A stretch of DNA of 47,372 bases from Allomyces arbusculus (Eukaryota; Blastocladiomycota; Blastocladiomycetes; Blastocladiales; Blastocladiaceae). Within the stretch, counting starts at the first letter, position 1. Each line of letters begins with the position of its first letter. The notes under the pieces are model-generated. The model did no database searches. It saw nothing but the letters and a program-made list of their open reading frames with translations, and had not been told where the DNA came from. The stretch lies in assembly GCA_027604705.1 (NCBI GenBank), contig JADHYV010000111.1, forward strand, positions 1-47,372, in the 5' to 3' direction. The translations under genes were made by a program, and so were the position numbers. This document shows positions 32,841-43,056 of this stretch, piece after piece.

Positions 32841-34060
32841 TCACACTGTTGATACGCCTCGCACCGTGCTGCTCTGCTGCCCGACCTTGTGCACCAAATC
32901 GCGCAGCTCCTTGCGTACCACCTTGTCGAGCAGTTCATGAATCTGGGCGCACCCATCCGTTGCGAGCTGCAGCGTCTTTTCGAGCTTGTCCATGTGTAAC
33001 CGCGACTCCATCTAGTGTTTGGATGAGGGGAAGCGGGACAATCCGTGAATTTGCGGGATGTGCGTTGTTGTGAAACGAAACGAACCTGGATCAAAACGAC
33101 GTTGCCGGATCGCGGCAGCGTCGCAAGCGTGATTTCGGGTGTTCCTTGCGACTCTTCAATGTGGTTCAAATCTGGAGCAGCGAAACGAACAGGGTCAGTG
33201 CGGGCTCCAGGACTTAGAATCTCGGAATCTTATACCGCGTCGAAGCATTCCGTACCGAGCAATGGAGTGCCATCCACGTTGCCGACTGTGCACGCAACGA
33301 CGTAATCGCGCATGGCCACGCCAGCATTGATCAAAGCCAAAGTGGCAGCGTTGATGCACGCCTGGACCTGGCCTCCGTCCGCCTGCATGATTTGCAGGTA
33401 AATGTCGATTTGCGAGCGCGGGTAGATGGCCGTGTCTACGACGGCCTCGAACGTGTCGCGGATCTGCAGCTGGACTTCCATGTTTTTCCTAGCGTGTGGG
33501 GAGGCATGATCGTCGTCAGCACAAGGTATGGGCGTAGGCACGCGCGGAGTGCACGTCGTACCGGTCAAACTTGCGCGTTTGCCGGCGCTCGATGCGCGAG
33601 AAAGTGGCCTGCGTGAACTCGACGTTGATGATGGCGCGGTCGTGGAGTGCTTGCGACCGCATTCGGCACTAGCAGCAACAGATGGGTCCGCGGTCAGGTC
33701 CAGCAAGTCGGTCGTGGTATTTGTGCCGGGTCCAAGCACAAGGTACCTCGCGCGGGCCGTACACGGCGGCGAGCACCTTGGTGTTGCCCATTTCCAGGTA
33801 GGCCGACCCATCGGCCTGCGCGAGCACGCCCGTCTTGGCCGAGATCTTGCGCAATTCATTTGCGCGGCGACCGTCGATACGGAGGCCTAGTTTAGGTCGG
33901 TGCACGCAATGAGCGAGGCGTTGGCAGTAAAGTGCGGGACCGGTGGTAATCGGCTACCTTCGGGCGACAGCAGTTCGAGGCGGCCCTACAAGGTCGGAAA
34001 AATTGCCGGGTTTAGGTCGAGATCATGGGGGATGTTGCCGCGGGCCAGTGGCAGCACCAT
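32841..34060 (-). CDS. SKI6: Exosome core subunit Ski6/Rrp41 (RNase PH-like)
   Basis: Rrp41 is a ring subunit of the RNA exosome, which processes and degrades RNA 3'-to-5' in nucleus and cytoplasm. Seven exons keep frame: 34060-34058, 33985-33958, 33886-33747, 33668-33562, 33488-33256, 33171-33086 and 33011-32841, giving 255 residues (yeast 246). Key blocks are [106 protein letters not shown] and [16 protein letters not shown]. These fit EXOSC4/Rrp41 rather than Rrp42-46. Introns are 73-84 bases in the well-supported part. The first exon would be the ATG codon alone (donor GTGCTG); that is the least certain piece, but [11 protein letters not shown] matches family N-termini. Confidence 0.93.
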
Positions 34061-34504
34061 CTTGCAGCAGGTTGCGGGGCGTTGCTCGTCGAGATATGAG
34101 CGTTGTCGTGACGAATTAATGATTGTGTATCGATGCGAGACGCGATGCAGCAAGGGTGCGCGGAGGTCAGGTGACAGCAACGCGCCGTGTTGCCATGCGC
34201 ACCGCATTACGCGCACCAGACACGACTTCGCAACGCGCACCGATTTGCACAAAGCACCACGTCCGCTTCCCACAGTGCCCAGGCGCTGCAACGCGGCCGC
34301 CCTCACCGTACACCGTACGACCGCGATGACGACGCGGCGATCTTGTCCGCGGCGCGAGGCGCGCCAGAAGCGACACCAAGACGCGGCGAGTCCGGCTCAG
34401 CGATCCACGCTCCCGACGCTCTGGATGCTCCTCGAGCTCGAATCTGGAACCCTTGGGCCCACAAGCAACTTCGACCATTCGAATCATTTCCGACCAGGAG
34501 CACC
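34061..34504. other. Divergent promoter region of SKI6 and the GH15 gene
   Basis: 444 bases between two divergent start codons. Open frames run through it, but without protein-like composition. No TATA consensus is evident. The leader just before the glucoamylase ATG reads CACC. Confidence 0.45.
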
Positions 34505-36344
34505 ATGACGACGCGCACCGCTCACGCACATGTCTTCCCGCCGCGCCATCGTGCGGGACCTGCGAAATCGCGGACTCGCAAAGTGATTTTGGCCGGAACC
34601 GTGGCCGCGGCGCTGCTTGTCGCTGCGCTCTCGTGCCCAACTGCAGTGGACGCGAAGACCGCACACGCCGCGACAACTGGCTGGAACCACACCGAGCTCA
34701 CGGCATGGGTCGCAGCGCAAAAATCCACGTCGTGGCACCATCTCCTCGCCAACGTCTCGCCGCCCGGCACGAAGACGGGCTGCATCGTCGCTGCACAGTC
34801 GAAGAAAGATCCCGACTACTGTACGTGGCGCAACTGATTCGATTTCTCCGTCGCCCAAGAGACCACTGACAAATTTGCGCACCGACCAGGGTACTACTGG
34901 ACGCGCGACGGCGCGCTCGTCATGGATGTGCTCGTGCACGAGTATGCGACCGCGCATGACTCGGCCACGATTCAGCGCATGGAAAAGGCGCTTTGGGACT
35001 ATGTCGAGTTCAATACGGCCATTCAGCTCATTCAAAACCGGTCTGTTTCGCCAAGAGACCCGCTGGGACTCGGCGAACCCAAGTTCAACGTCGACGGGAC
35101 CGCGTTCAAGGGTTCCTGGGGGCGCCCGCAGCATGATGGGCCGGCTTTGCGCGCGTCAACCGTAATGCGGTTTGTGCGGGCGTATTTGCGCCGTGGAGGG
35201 TCGGTGGAGCGCGTGCGTAAGGTATGTGTCGATGGGCATTCACTTCTTGGATCAAGGCCGTCGCTCATGCTCGCATTGCCGCGCTTAGTTGTACCGCGCC
35301 GTGCTGCCAGCCGATACGCTGGTCAAGCGCGACCTGGAAATGGTCTCGCACAACCTGGGCGCGCCCAACTTTGATCTGTACGTGGTGATTTCTGCACCCC
35401 ACAAGTGATGTGACCCCCACCCTGACCCTGACCCTGATTGTGTCATTCGTAGGTGGGAGGAGGTTCGCGGCGAGCATCTCTACACGAACCTCGTCCAGCG
35501 TCGAGCGCTCGTCGAAGGCTCGCATTTCGCGCACTTCTTCAACGACTCGGGCGCCGCGCAGTGGTACCATATGCGCGCAGAGGACCTGACCCCGACCATC
35601 GACCACTACTGGAACGCGGCGCGCGGGTACTTTGACGCGACGCGGCACGTGGTTGGCGGGCACCTGTACAAGTCATCGAATCTCGACGTGGCGGTGATCT
35701 TGGCGGCCCTTCATACGCGCGGCGATCGTACCGACGGCGTGCTTGCCGTGGACGATGATCGGGTCCTGGCCACAGCGGCGACACTTGCCAATCGCCACCG
35801 CCGCGTGTTTGCTATCAATCACCGCGTCCGGCCAGACTTGCCCCCGGCGATTGGACGGTACGAGGAGGATCAGTTTATGGGAGGAAACCCGTGGTTTCTG
35901 TGCACGCTCGCCATGGCCGAGCTGCATTTCCGCGTCGCCGTACGGATTGCGCGAGACGAGTTCTTGACCATCACCTCGCGGTCGGCTGCGTTCTTCGCGG
36001 CGTTGCCCACGGCACCATTGGCCGGATTCGGGCCTGGGGCCGTGAAGAAGGGCGATGCGCAGTTTACGGCCATTCTGGAGGGCCTCGTGGAGCGCGGCGA
36101 CGGGTACCTGGTTCGCGCGCGCTTGCACATGGGCGAGGGCGGGCGCATGGACGAGCAGATTGATCGGTGGACGGGCAAGATGCGGTCGGCCAAGGACTTG
36201 ACGTGGAGTTACGCCGCGTTCATCACAGCCGCGAATGCGCGCGACGAGGCGCGTGCGGCGGTGCGCGTTACCGAGTCACATGAAGTAATGGAGGACTTTG
36301 TGGGTGAGGGGCGACGCGCTTGGTCGTTTGCGCGGCAGGAGTAG
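34505..36344 (+). CDS. GH15 glucoamylase, catalytic domain only
   Basis: Glucoamylase releases glucose from the non-reducing ends of starch or glycogen. Four exons keep frame: 34505-34820, 34890-35221, 35289-35377 and 35453-36344, giving 542 residues. The first 26 residues are basic and are followed by a hydrophobic run (VILAGTVAAALLVAALS) and PTAVDA. This is a signal peptide with a long n-region or a type II membrane anchor. GH15 motifs in order are DYWYYWTRDGALV, GSWGRPQHDGPALRA, FDLWEEVRGEHLYT with the catalytic acid (about Glu248), GRYEEDQFMGGNPWFLCTLAMAEL, and the base in RMDEQIDRWTG (about Glu480) just before LTWSYAAF. No starch-binding module (CBM20 or CBM21) is present. Introns are 67-75 bases with GTACGT, GTATGT and GTACGT donors. 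The third contains a CCCTGA triplet repeat. Confidence 0.94.
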
Positions 36345-36571
36345 GCCTGGGGCGATGCTGTCCACCGCCTGCAGATCTGGATATAATGAACCAAAGTTGA
36401 ATTTCCTCAATTTGTAGGAGGGCGGCAGGAGAGCGGCCTCCCAGGCACGTCAAAGCCGGTGTGGAAATGAGTTGAACAAACCCTCTTGATAACAAAGACC
36501 ATCAATTCGACCCGTCGATTCGACTGCCTGCAGAAAGGACTCCCTAAATAAATACCGGCACGACGCGCAAC

Positions 36572-36599
36572 GTGACGGCGACCTTGAGGTCGCCGTCAC
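36572..36599. repeat. Perfect 13-bp hairpin after the glucoamylase gene
   Basis: GTGACGGCGACCT at 36572-36584 and its exact complement AGGTCGCCGTCAC at 36587-36599 flank a two-base spacer. It lies about 230 bases past the glucoamylase stop codon, where GC-rich DNA gives way to AT-rich DNA. It could be a terminal repeat, a protein-binding palindrome or an RNA hairpin in the 3' region. Confidence 0.8.
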
Positions 36600-36605
36600 A
36601 TGTGC

Positions 36606-36908
36606 CCTAGGACCCTATAAATCCTTGCCCTAGGTCCCATTTAACGGTCCTAGGTCCACACCGCTCCTGGACCACCACTTCAATAAACCCCCACCGCGAC
36701 CACTTCGATTAATGGCTCTGGGCATACCACTGAGATGCCTGGACATGCCCCTGTAAGCCTGAGGACCTGGACCAACATCCTGGGACCTAGGTCCACGCTG
36801 GTCAGTGAGTGAAATCTGTGAACATGTACCATGAGCAGGTCCGAGAACAGTTGCTGGAAAGGTTAGACTGGGATATTTGGCCCTAGGAACTTGTGTCTTG
36901 GACCTAGG
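36606..36908. repeat. Cluster of six CCTAGG palindromes
   Basis: CCTAGG occurs at 36606, 36629, 36649, 36786, 36882 and 36903. Two are embedded in the perfect 12-bp palindrome GGACCTAGGTCC (36783-36794 and 36900-36911). The others share one or both GGTCC or GGACC flanks. The density is far above chance for a six-base word. Similar ACCTAGGT palindromes sit inside each copia LTR next door. Confidence 0.8.
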
Positions 36909-37181
36909 TCCACACGTGGGCAGCGCAGCTTCTGTTTGGCCAGGGGGTTCTGGGAATTTACACTTTATGAATCATAATATCATTCTCTGATTTTACACTT
37001 TAGGAATCATTCTTTGAAATTCCTCTGTGAAACATTCACGGAATGGCTGAAAAGTGACAGAGGTGGAACAATATTTGTGAAAGGTTGCACAGAATGGCTG
37101 AACATTATAACGTTTGATGACCTGTGGTAAATTTCTTCTATATTCGTGACTCCAAAAAAAACAGGTCTGAGAGAGCAATTC

Positions 37182-37262
37182 CCAGAATCTCCCATTTGTT
37201 GCCAAAATCAAAGAGGGGTCTAGAAACCTGCTCCCGATTTGGCAACAAATGGGAGATTCTGG
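37182..37262. repeat. 25-bp perfect inverted repeat
   Basis: Arms 37182-37206 (starting CCAGAATCTCCC) and 37238-37262 (ending GGGAGATTCTGG) are exact complements around a 31-base spacer. It lies 38 bases from the outer edge of the copia nest. Such a stem suggests a small foldback element or the end of a non-autonomous DNA transposon. Confidence 0.85.
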
Positions 37263-37358
37263 AATATATTTTTATTCATGAGGACACTCAAACCACATAC
37301 TTTTGCAAAGTTGAGCAGAGAGAGAGATTTCATTTGGTGTGAGCGCTCTGCTCCTAAG

Positions 37359-37546
37359 TTTTGCAAGGTTGAGCGGGAGAAAGAATGCATTTGGTGTGTG
37401 CACTCTGCTCTTAAGCAGTGGTGGCAACCATAACCTAGGTTGCCACCATCATGTGCACGTGGATCTGACTCAAACTGCTCCGACAAAGAAACGACAAAGG
37501 AAAAACGGCAAAGAAACGAAACAAACGTGAGCCAAACACTTCGACA
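37359..37546 (-). repeat. 3' LTR of the nested copia element
   Basis: 188 bp, starting TGTCGAAGTG on the minus strand and ending CTTGCAAAA. It contains an internal hairpin (GGTGGCAACC at 37420-37429 and GGTTGCCACC at 37438-37447) around an ACCTAGGT palindrome. A purine tract at 37547-37555 borders it on the element side. Confidence 0.92.
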
Positions 37547-40500
37547 CTCCCCCACGGCGAGCGTTCCCTATGCACGCGAAACAGGGACCTCAGCGATCCC
37601 AATCATGTCCCGCAACTTGCAAAACGCTGGGGCAGCGAGCGGCTTGGTCAAAATGTTGGCAATCTGGTTCTCCATGTCCACATGCTGCAAGTCAATCGTC
37701 TTCTTGGTGACTTGGTCCTGCAACCAGTGCACATGGATCTCAATGTGCTTGGACAAGAGCAGCACATCTTTTGTGACACGCTCTGCTGACTCGTTGTCCT
37801 CCATGAGCAGTGTTGGTCCATCCTGCTTGTACCCAAGTTCCTCGAGCAGTGTGCGCATCGTGAGAATCGTGTCACCGGCCAAACTTGCTGACACGTACTC
37901 AGCAGCCATGGTCGACTTGGCCACCAGCGTCTGCTTCTTTGAGCGCCAGGCAACGGGCGTGCCGCCGACGCGTACGACAAACCCAGATGTCGACTTGCGG
38001 TCGCCGCGATCCTCTGCCCAATCGGCATCGGCAAACGCGTCGATTTTCATGTCCTTGCCCAAAAACTTGATGCCGAGGTTCGACGTACCAAACAAGTATC
38101 CAACGAGCCGTTTTGCAGCCTCAAGATGAAGCGTACCAGGAGCGTGCATGAAACGGCCCAGAATGGCAGTTGCGGCGGCAATGTCCGGGCGTGTCTTGGT
38201 TGCAGCAAACAGCAGCGACCCGACAATGGCGAGGTACTCGCCCTTCACGACCGGATCAACGGCCTTGGGCAGTTCGAGCAGGTCCTTGAAGTCTGACGGC
38301 CGCATCGGAATAACTGGCCGCATCTTGTCGTGGATCTGGAACCGCTCGCCCATCGACTTGACGTACTGGCTCTGGTCGAGGTAAATTGCGTCATTGTCGC
38401 CGTACGTGATCTTGCACCCAAGTAGCCATGCCGCGTCGCCCAAGTCGTGCACCTTGAACTCGGTCTTGAGCTTGTCGACAATCCACTTGCGCAGTTCCTT
38501 GGTTGATGCGACAATCGGCAGATCATCGACGTAGACGCCAATGAAGACGACGCCCTTGCCCGTCTTGTACATGAAGAGGCACTTGTCGTACTTGGACTCA
38601 GTGAAGCCAAGCGAGATCAGGTAATCGGCCAAACGGCAGAACCACATGTGTGGTGCCTGCTTGGTGCCGTACAACGCCTTGACGAGCATGCAGACCTTGT
38701 CCGGGTTCTCCTTGTCAACGAACCCCGCCAGTTGCTCCATGAGCATGTGCTCCTTGATGTAGCCATACAGGAATGCCATCTTGATGTCAAGCTGCAGCGG
38801 ATGGACCTTGAGATAAGCTGCAAGTGCCAGGATCAGGTGCAACGTGTCAAACGACGCAACAGGTGCAAATGTGTCTGTGTCGTGCACGCCCAGGATGGCC
38901 ATGTAACCCTTGGCAATGAGCCACGATTTCGCGCGCACCGGCTTGCTGTCTGCTCCGAGCTTCCACTTGAAGATCCATCTGGAGCGCATCACCTTGTCGC
39001 CCGGGCGGCAGTTGACCAGCACCCATGTCCCATTCTCGACGAGTGAGTTGTACTCGTCAAACGTTGGCGTGCGCCAGTCTGGGTGTGCAAGCGCCTCCTC
39101 AACCGTCTTGGGTTCCCAAAGTGCACCCTTGGCGCCAACCTGAGCTGATGCAATGCATGTGAGCACCATGCTTGCCGACTTGATAAATTTGGCAAGATTC
39201 GAGTCTGGGTTTGCACGTAGAAACAGTGTCAGCAAGTCGAGATCGACAATTCTGGACAATTGCGAGCCAGAGTCAACACCTGGGCCAGCTAGGGAACGAA
39301 CAAGAACGGCTGAGGCGTCAGTGCAACAATCACGATCTGAATCAATTGCCTGCGGTTTCTCCACCGCGTCAGCAGCGCATTCAACACCCCTTCTCAGTTC
39401 AGGTTCCACCTCCCCCACGGTGGGCGTGCTGTGAACGCGGGCAGCAGAATCAGGGTCGAATCGGCGAGCAACCTCAGGCAGTAGGCCACACAAATGGCGC
39501 GATTGCTGTGTAATGGGCACTTGAGCATCAGGTTCACGAGCAGCAACACCTTGAACATCCTCATCCAGCACCCCAACACGACCATTGGGCTCCCCCACAC
39601 CAGCAACAACCCCAACAGGCTCCCCTTGAACTCGTGGCAAAGCCGGCACCCCAACCACCTGCAGACAGTCGCGTTCCAATGCTGGCTCGGCCAGTGGGAG
39701 CACGGCAGCAGGGTCAACCACGGAAACTTCATCAAGAGTTGCCGCAGGCCCTTGGACTTGATCACGGTGAGCATCGCACTCGACGTCCTCTTCAGCATCT
39801 TCATCCTTTCCGACACCACCAGCCATGGACGGCGGCGTTGTCTGCGATCCCAAATCAACTTGCACAAGCAACCCGACCTTGACTTTGGCTGACGGCAATG
39901 TGCGAGTAGCACTAGCATCGACACGAGACTCTGCGACACACAGCTGCTCAGCAAACTTGACATCACGCATAACAAACACCTTCTTTCCGTCCCACAAGCG
40001 GTAGCCGTCGCGTGTGACCCATGGGAGCTCATCTCCATACCCGACCATGCACACTGCAATGCCTGCCGCAAATTTGGACATGCCTGGACGAACCTGCGTT
40101 GTCGGAATGACGGCGCCGCCAAATGAGCCCCACACCTTGCATTTCGACATGTTGGGCAATGTGCCGAACACAATCTGGTACGGCGAGCGACGTTCGAGCG
40201 ATTCACTTGGCATACGGTTCTGTGCATAGCATGCAGCACGCATGCATTCTGGCCAGAGCGTGTCCGGTGCCTTGGTGGCCATCATGGCTGCATGCACCAT
40301 CGACTTGAGGACGCCCTGCATCTGCTCAGCAAGCCCATTCGACTCAGGCGAGTTCGGAGATGTTGTCGACAGGTGCATGCCATGCGCAAGGAGAACTGAG
40401 CGTAGATTGTTGCCAATGAACTCGCCACCATGGTCACTGTGCAGCCGGCCCGCTGAAACGCCAAAGAATGACTCGGCATGCTTGAGCAAATCGAGAAACT

Positions 40501-42856
40501 GCGGCCCAAAGTCGTTCTTGTTGTGGAGAAGCAGCACAAAGCACCAGCGTGAATACTCGTCCGTGACTGTGGCAAAGCAGTTGACGCCCCCAATGCCGAT
40601 TGTTCCCATTGAGGCCAAGTCGGCGTGGAGGACGCCAAAGAGTTGATTTGTGCACAGATGGCGCAGCGGATGCGGTCTGTTGCACGCGTTGGCCACGAGA
40701 CACATCATGCACTCGTGAGTCTGCTTGGCTGTGCCCACATCATCCTTGATTCCATGTTCGAGCGTGCACACAGCCGAAACGCGATCATGACCGACATGAA
40801 ACAGACACGCGTGCCACAGCTCAGTGAGTGACACTTTCCTGACCGCATCAGCAACATGGGCACCGATAGGGCGCTTGCCCCAGACGTCGAGCACCTGTGC
40901 GTCCTTGGTTGGCCCCTTTTCGCACACGCCTGGAACAATCCACGTATCACCATGCCACATGCCCTTGGCGACCAGATCGCCTGTCTCACGATGCACGAAC
41001 TGGACGTCCTGTTCCCCGAATACGATGCGCACAGTGGTCCGATCGTACAGCTCAGAGACCGACACGAGCGTCTTGAATCTGGGAATATACCAGACTGGGT
41101 TGAGATGGGACAGCATCGCCCGATGGTGTGCAGATGCGCATCGTGCCCTTGCTGATTGGGCGGCACACGCAGTGGTCGCCCAGTGAAATGAGGAACCCTT
41201 CGCCTGGGCGCATGTCTTCAAGTGTTGCAAACAGCGACCTGTTGCCACAAAAGTGCGCGCCAGCAGCCGAGTCGACTTTGGGGCTCTGTGCAAGACGTGT
41301 GCACGCTGACAAGGGCATCAGAGCGCACGCACATTGATGGTGAGGATCTGGTTCTTCATAATTTGACGCATCGACGTGGATGACAGAGGGATACGTGCTG
41401 GGCAGCGTCGCCATGCCCTGGTGGCTCTGACGTTCAAGTCTGACGTTCTCGGGGCAGAGGGCGACCAATGGGTAGTGCGCGAATCCATCACATTCAGCAC
41501 CAAAAACAACACCAGCAGCGTCCACACTACGGGCGAACGCCATCAAACGCTCGTATTCTTCAACCGACAGGTGCACCATTGCACACTCGTCGCTTTCCTT
41601 GGCCACAACGTTCGCATCCTTCTTCTTGCGCCAGTTCGAACTTTTGGTGCTGCCCTTGCGCGGTTGGTCACGGTGCGGGCAGACATGCGCATAATGGCTG
41701 GTCTTGCCGCAGTTGTAGCACGCGTTCATGTCTCTGCGCTTCATCACAGCGAGCGCCTGCAACTCGGACCCAGAGCCGCCAGCAATCTGGTCTGCAGCAC
41801 CTTCAAGGATCGTCTGGAGCTCGATGAGTGACATCTCTTCATAACGCTCACCCAACGAGAGCACCGTTGGCGAGTATTCGGGCGGCAGGGACGTAAGTAA
41901 CGCCAGGACGAGGAAGGAGTCTGCAAACTTGGTTCTGAGGTGTGCCAACAACTTGGCACGTTCATGGTGTCGGACCACATTGAATCGACGCTGCAGATTG
42001 GCAATGTGTTCATGTACTGCCACAGCACCTGAGCCTGACATAGGCTTCATGAACAGCCCCTTGGCATTCGCTAGGTGCACTTGCGCCGACCGCTTGTCAA
42101 AACGTGTGCATAACAGCACCCATGCATCCGCAATGCACTCAGCTGCTGAGAACACAGGCAACAGCTTGGATGCGACTGCCGATGGCAAAACGACCTTGAC
42201 AATGGTCCGAATGCATGACTTGGCCTTCTAGACATAGTGCTGCATTGTTTTGGTCCGTCCAGCTGCAGCCGGCCCATTCCAGAACATGGCGTTGGTGACC
42301 AGGAGCACATCTGTGTTGACCTTGATGAGCTTTGAAAGCTGCAGATCCGTCATCGTGTCCTGCACATCGATCGGCACCTCCTCATACTTGGCGTCGACGA
42401 GAATCGTGTCGGACTTGATTTCGAGCAGCGTTTCGAGCTGGTTGGCCGTTAAATATCCGATGAAGCGGTCACTGAAGTTCGGCCAATTGGCGCCGTCGGC
42501 CTTGAGTGTTTCAATCATTGCCGTCTGGCCCGAAATCGGCGTCTTGACCAAAACAGAGGTGGTAATGGTGGTGGACATGGTCGTGGTCGGCGAACCCGCA
42601 AAAATCGTCGAAATTGCGTTCAGGAAAGCGGCGCAGCGTTCTCGTGGGCGGATGCAAGCCTTTGCAGGCGGTGGTGGTTCGGATTTCGGTTGTTGTCGTC
42701 GTCGTCGTGATGATGGATGGGTCCAGCGTGGCACCCCTTGGTCGTTCGGAGGAATCGGTTCGTTTCAGGCGCAAATCGGCGCACGCAGCAGCAGTGGGTC
42801 CACAGCGAGGATGTCAGCAGCGTTTCTTCGGTCCGTGAGCGCTTGGGATGCGCCCA

Positions 42857-42868
42857 GGGCTCATAACC
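42857..42868 (-). other. Primer binding site matching the anticodon loop of initiator tRNA-Met
   Basis: Directly next to the 5' LTR, with no spacer, the minus strand reads GGTTATGAGCCC. This is the complement of the initiator tRNA-Met anticodon region GGGCUCAUAACC, centred on the CAU anticodon, not of a tRNA 3' end. Drosophila copia and yeast Ty5 use cleaved half-molecules of the same tRNA in this way, so the same priming mode is inferred. Confidence 0.82.
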
Positions 42869-43056
42869 TTTCGCAAGGTTGAGCGGGAGAAAGAATGCAT
42901 TTGGTGTGTGCACTCTGCTCTTAAGCAGTGGTGGCAACCATAACCTAGGTTGCCACCATCATGTGCACGTGGATCCGACTCAAACTGCTCCGACAAAGAA
43001 ACGACAAAGGAAAAACAGCAAAGAAACGAAACAAACGTGAGCCGAACACTTTGACA
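42869..43056 (-). repeat. 5' LTR of the nested copia element
   Basis: 188 bp, equal in length to the 3' LTR and about 97 percent identical to it. It starts TGTCAAAGTG at 43056 (minus strand) and abuts the half-tRNA primer site at its inner end and the CTAAG duplication at its outer end. Confidence 0.92.

Larger units (their letters stand above)
36345..37300. other. AT-richer spacer with palindromes and inverted repeats
   Basis: 956 bases between the glucoamylase and the retroelement nest. Composition shifts to AT-rich after about 36540. It contains a 13-bp perfect hairpin, six CCTAGG palindromes, near-repeats of TTACACTTTA-GAATCAT (about 36958-37010), near-repeats of GAATGGCTGAA (about 37040-37105) and a 25-bp inverted repeat. 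No coding frame is convincing. It may be the remnant of a non-coding mobile element. Confidence 0.55.
37359..43056 (-). mobile_element. Ty1/copia LTR retrotransposon, structurally complete (fossil)
   Basis: A 5698-bp element with two 188-bp LTRs, a CTAAG target duplication on each side (37354-37358 and 43057-43061), a primer site against the 5' LTR and a purine tract (GTGGGGGAG) against the 3' LTR. Parts in copia order, from high to low coordinates: gag with a CCHC knuckle (about 42.6-41.6 kb), protease (about 41.3 kb), integrase with HHCC zinc site and core (about 40.9-40.0 kb), reverse transcriptase (about 39.1-38.2 kb) and RNase H with DADWAED (about 38.0 kb). Coding sequence is long and well kept, with about two breaks in frame. 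The LTRs differ at about 5 of 188 sites, all transitions, so insertion was fairly recent. Confidence 0.93.

Noticed and set aside
35401-35452. CCCTGA-CCCTGA repeat in the last glucoamylase intron as a telomere-like tract
   Set aside because: Only about three units, and not a known telomere repeat; it is treated as low-complexity intron sequence.
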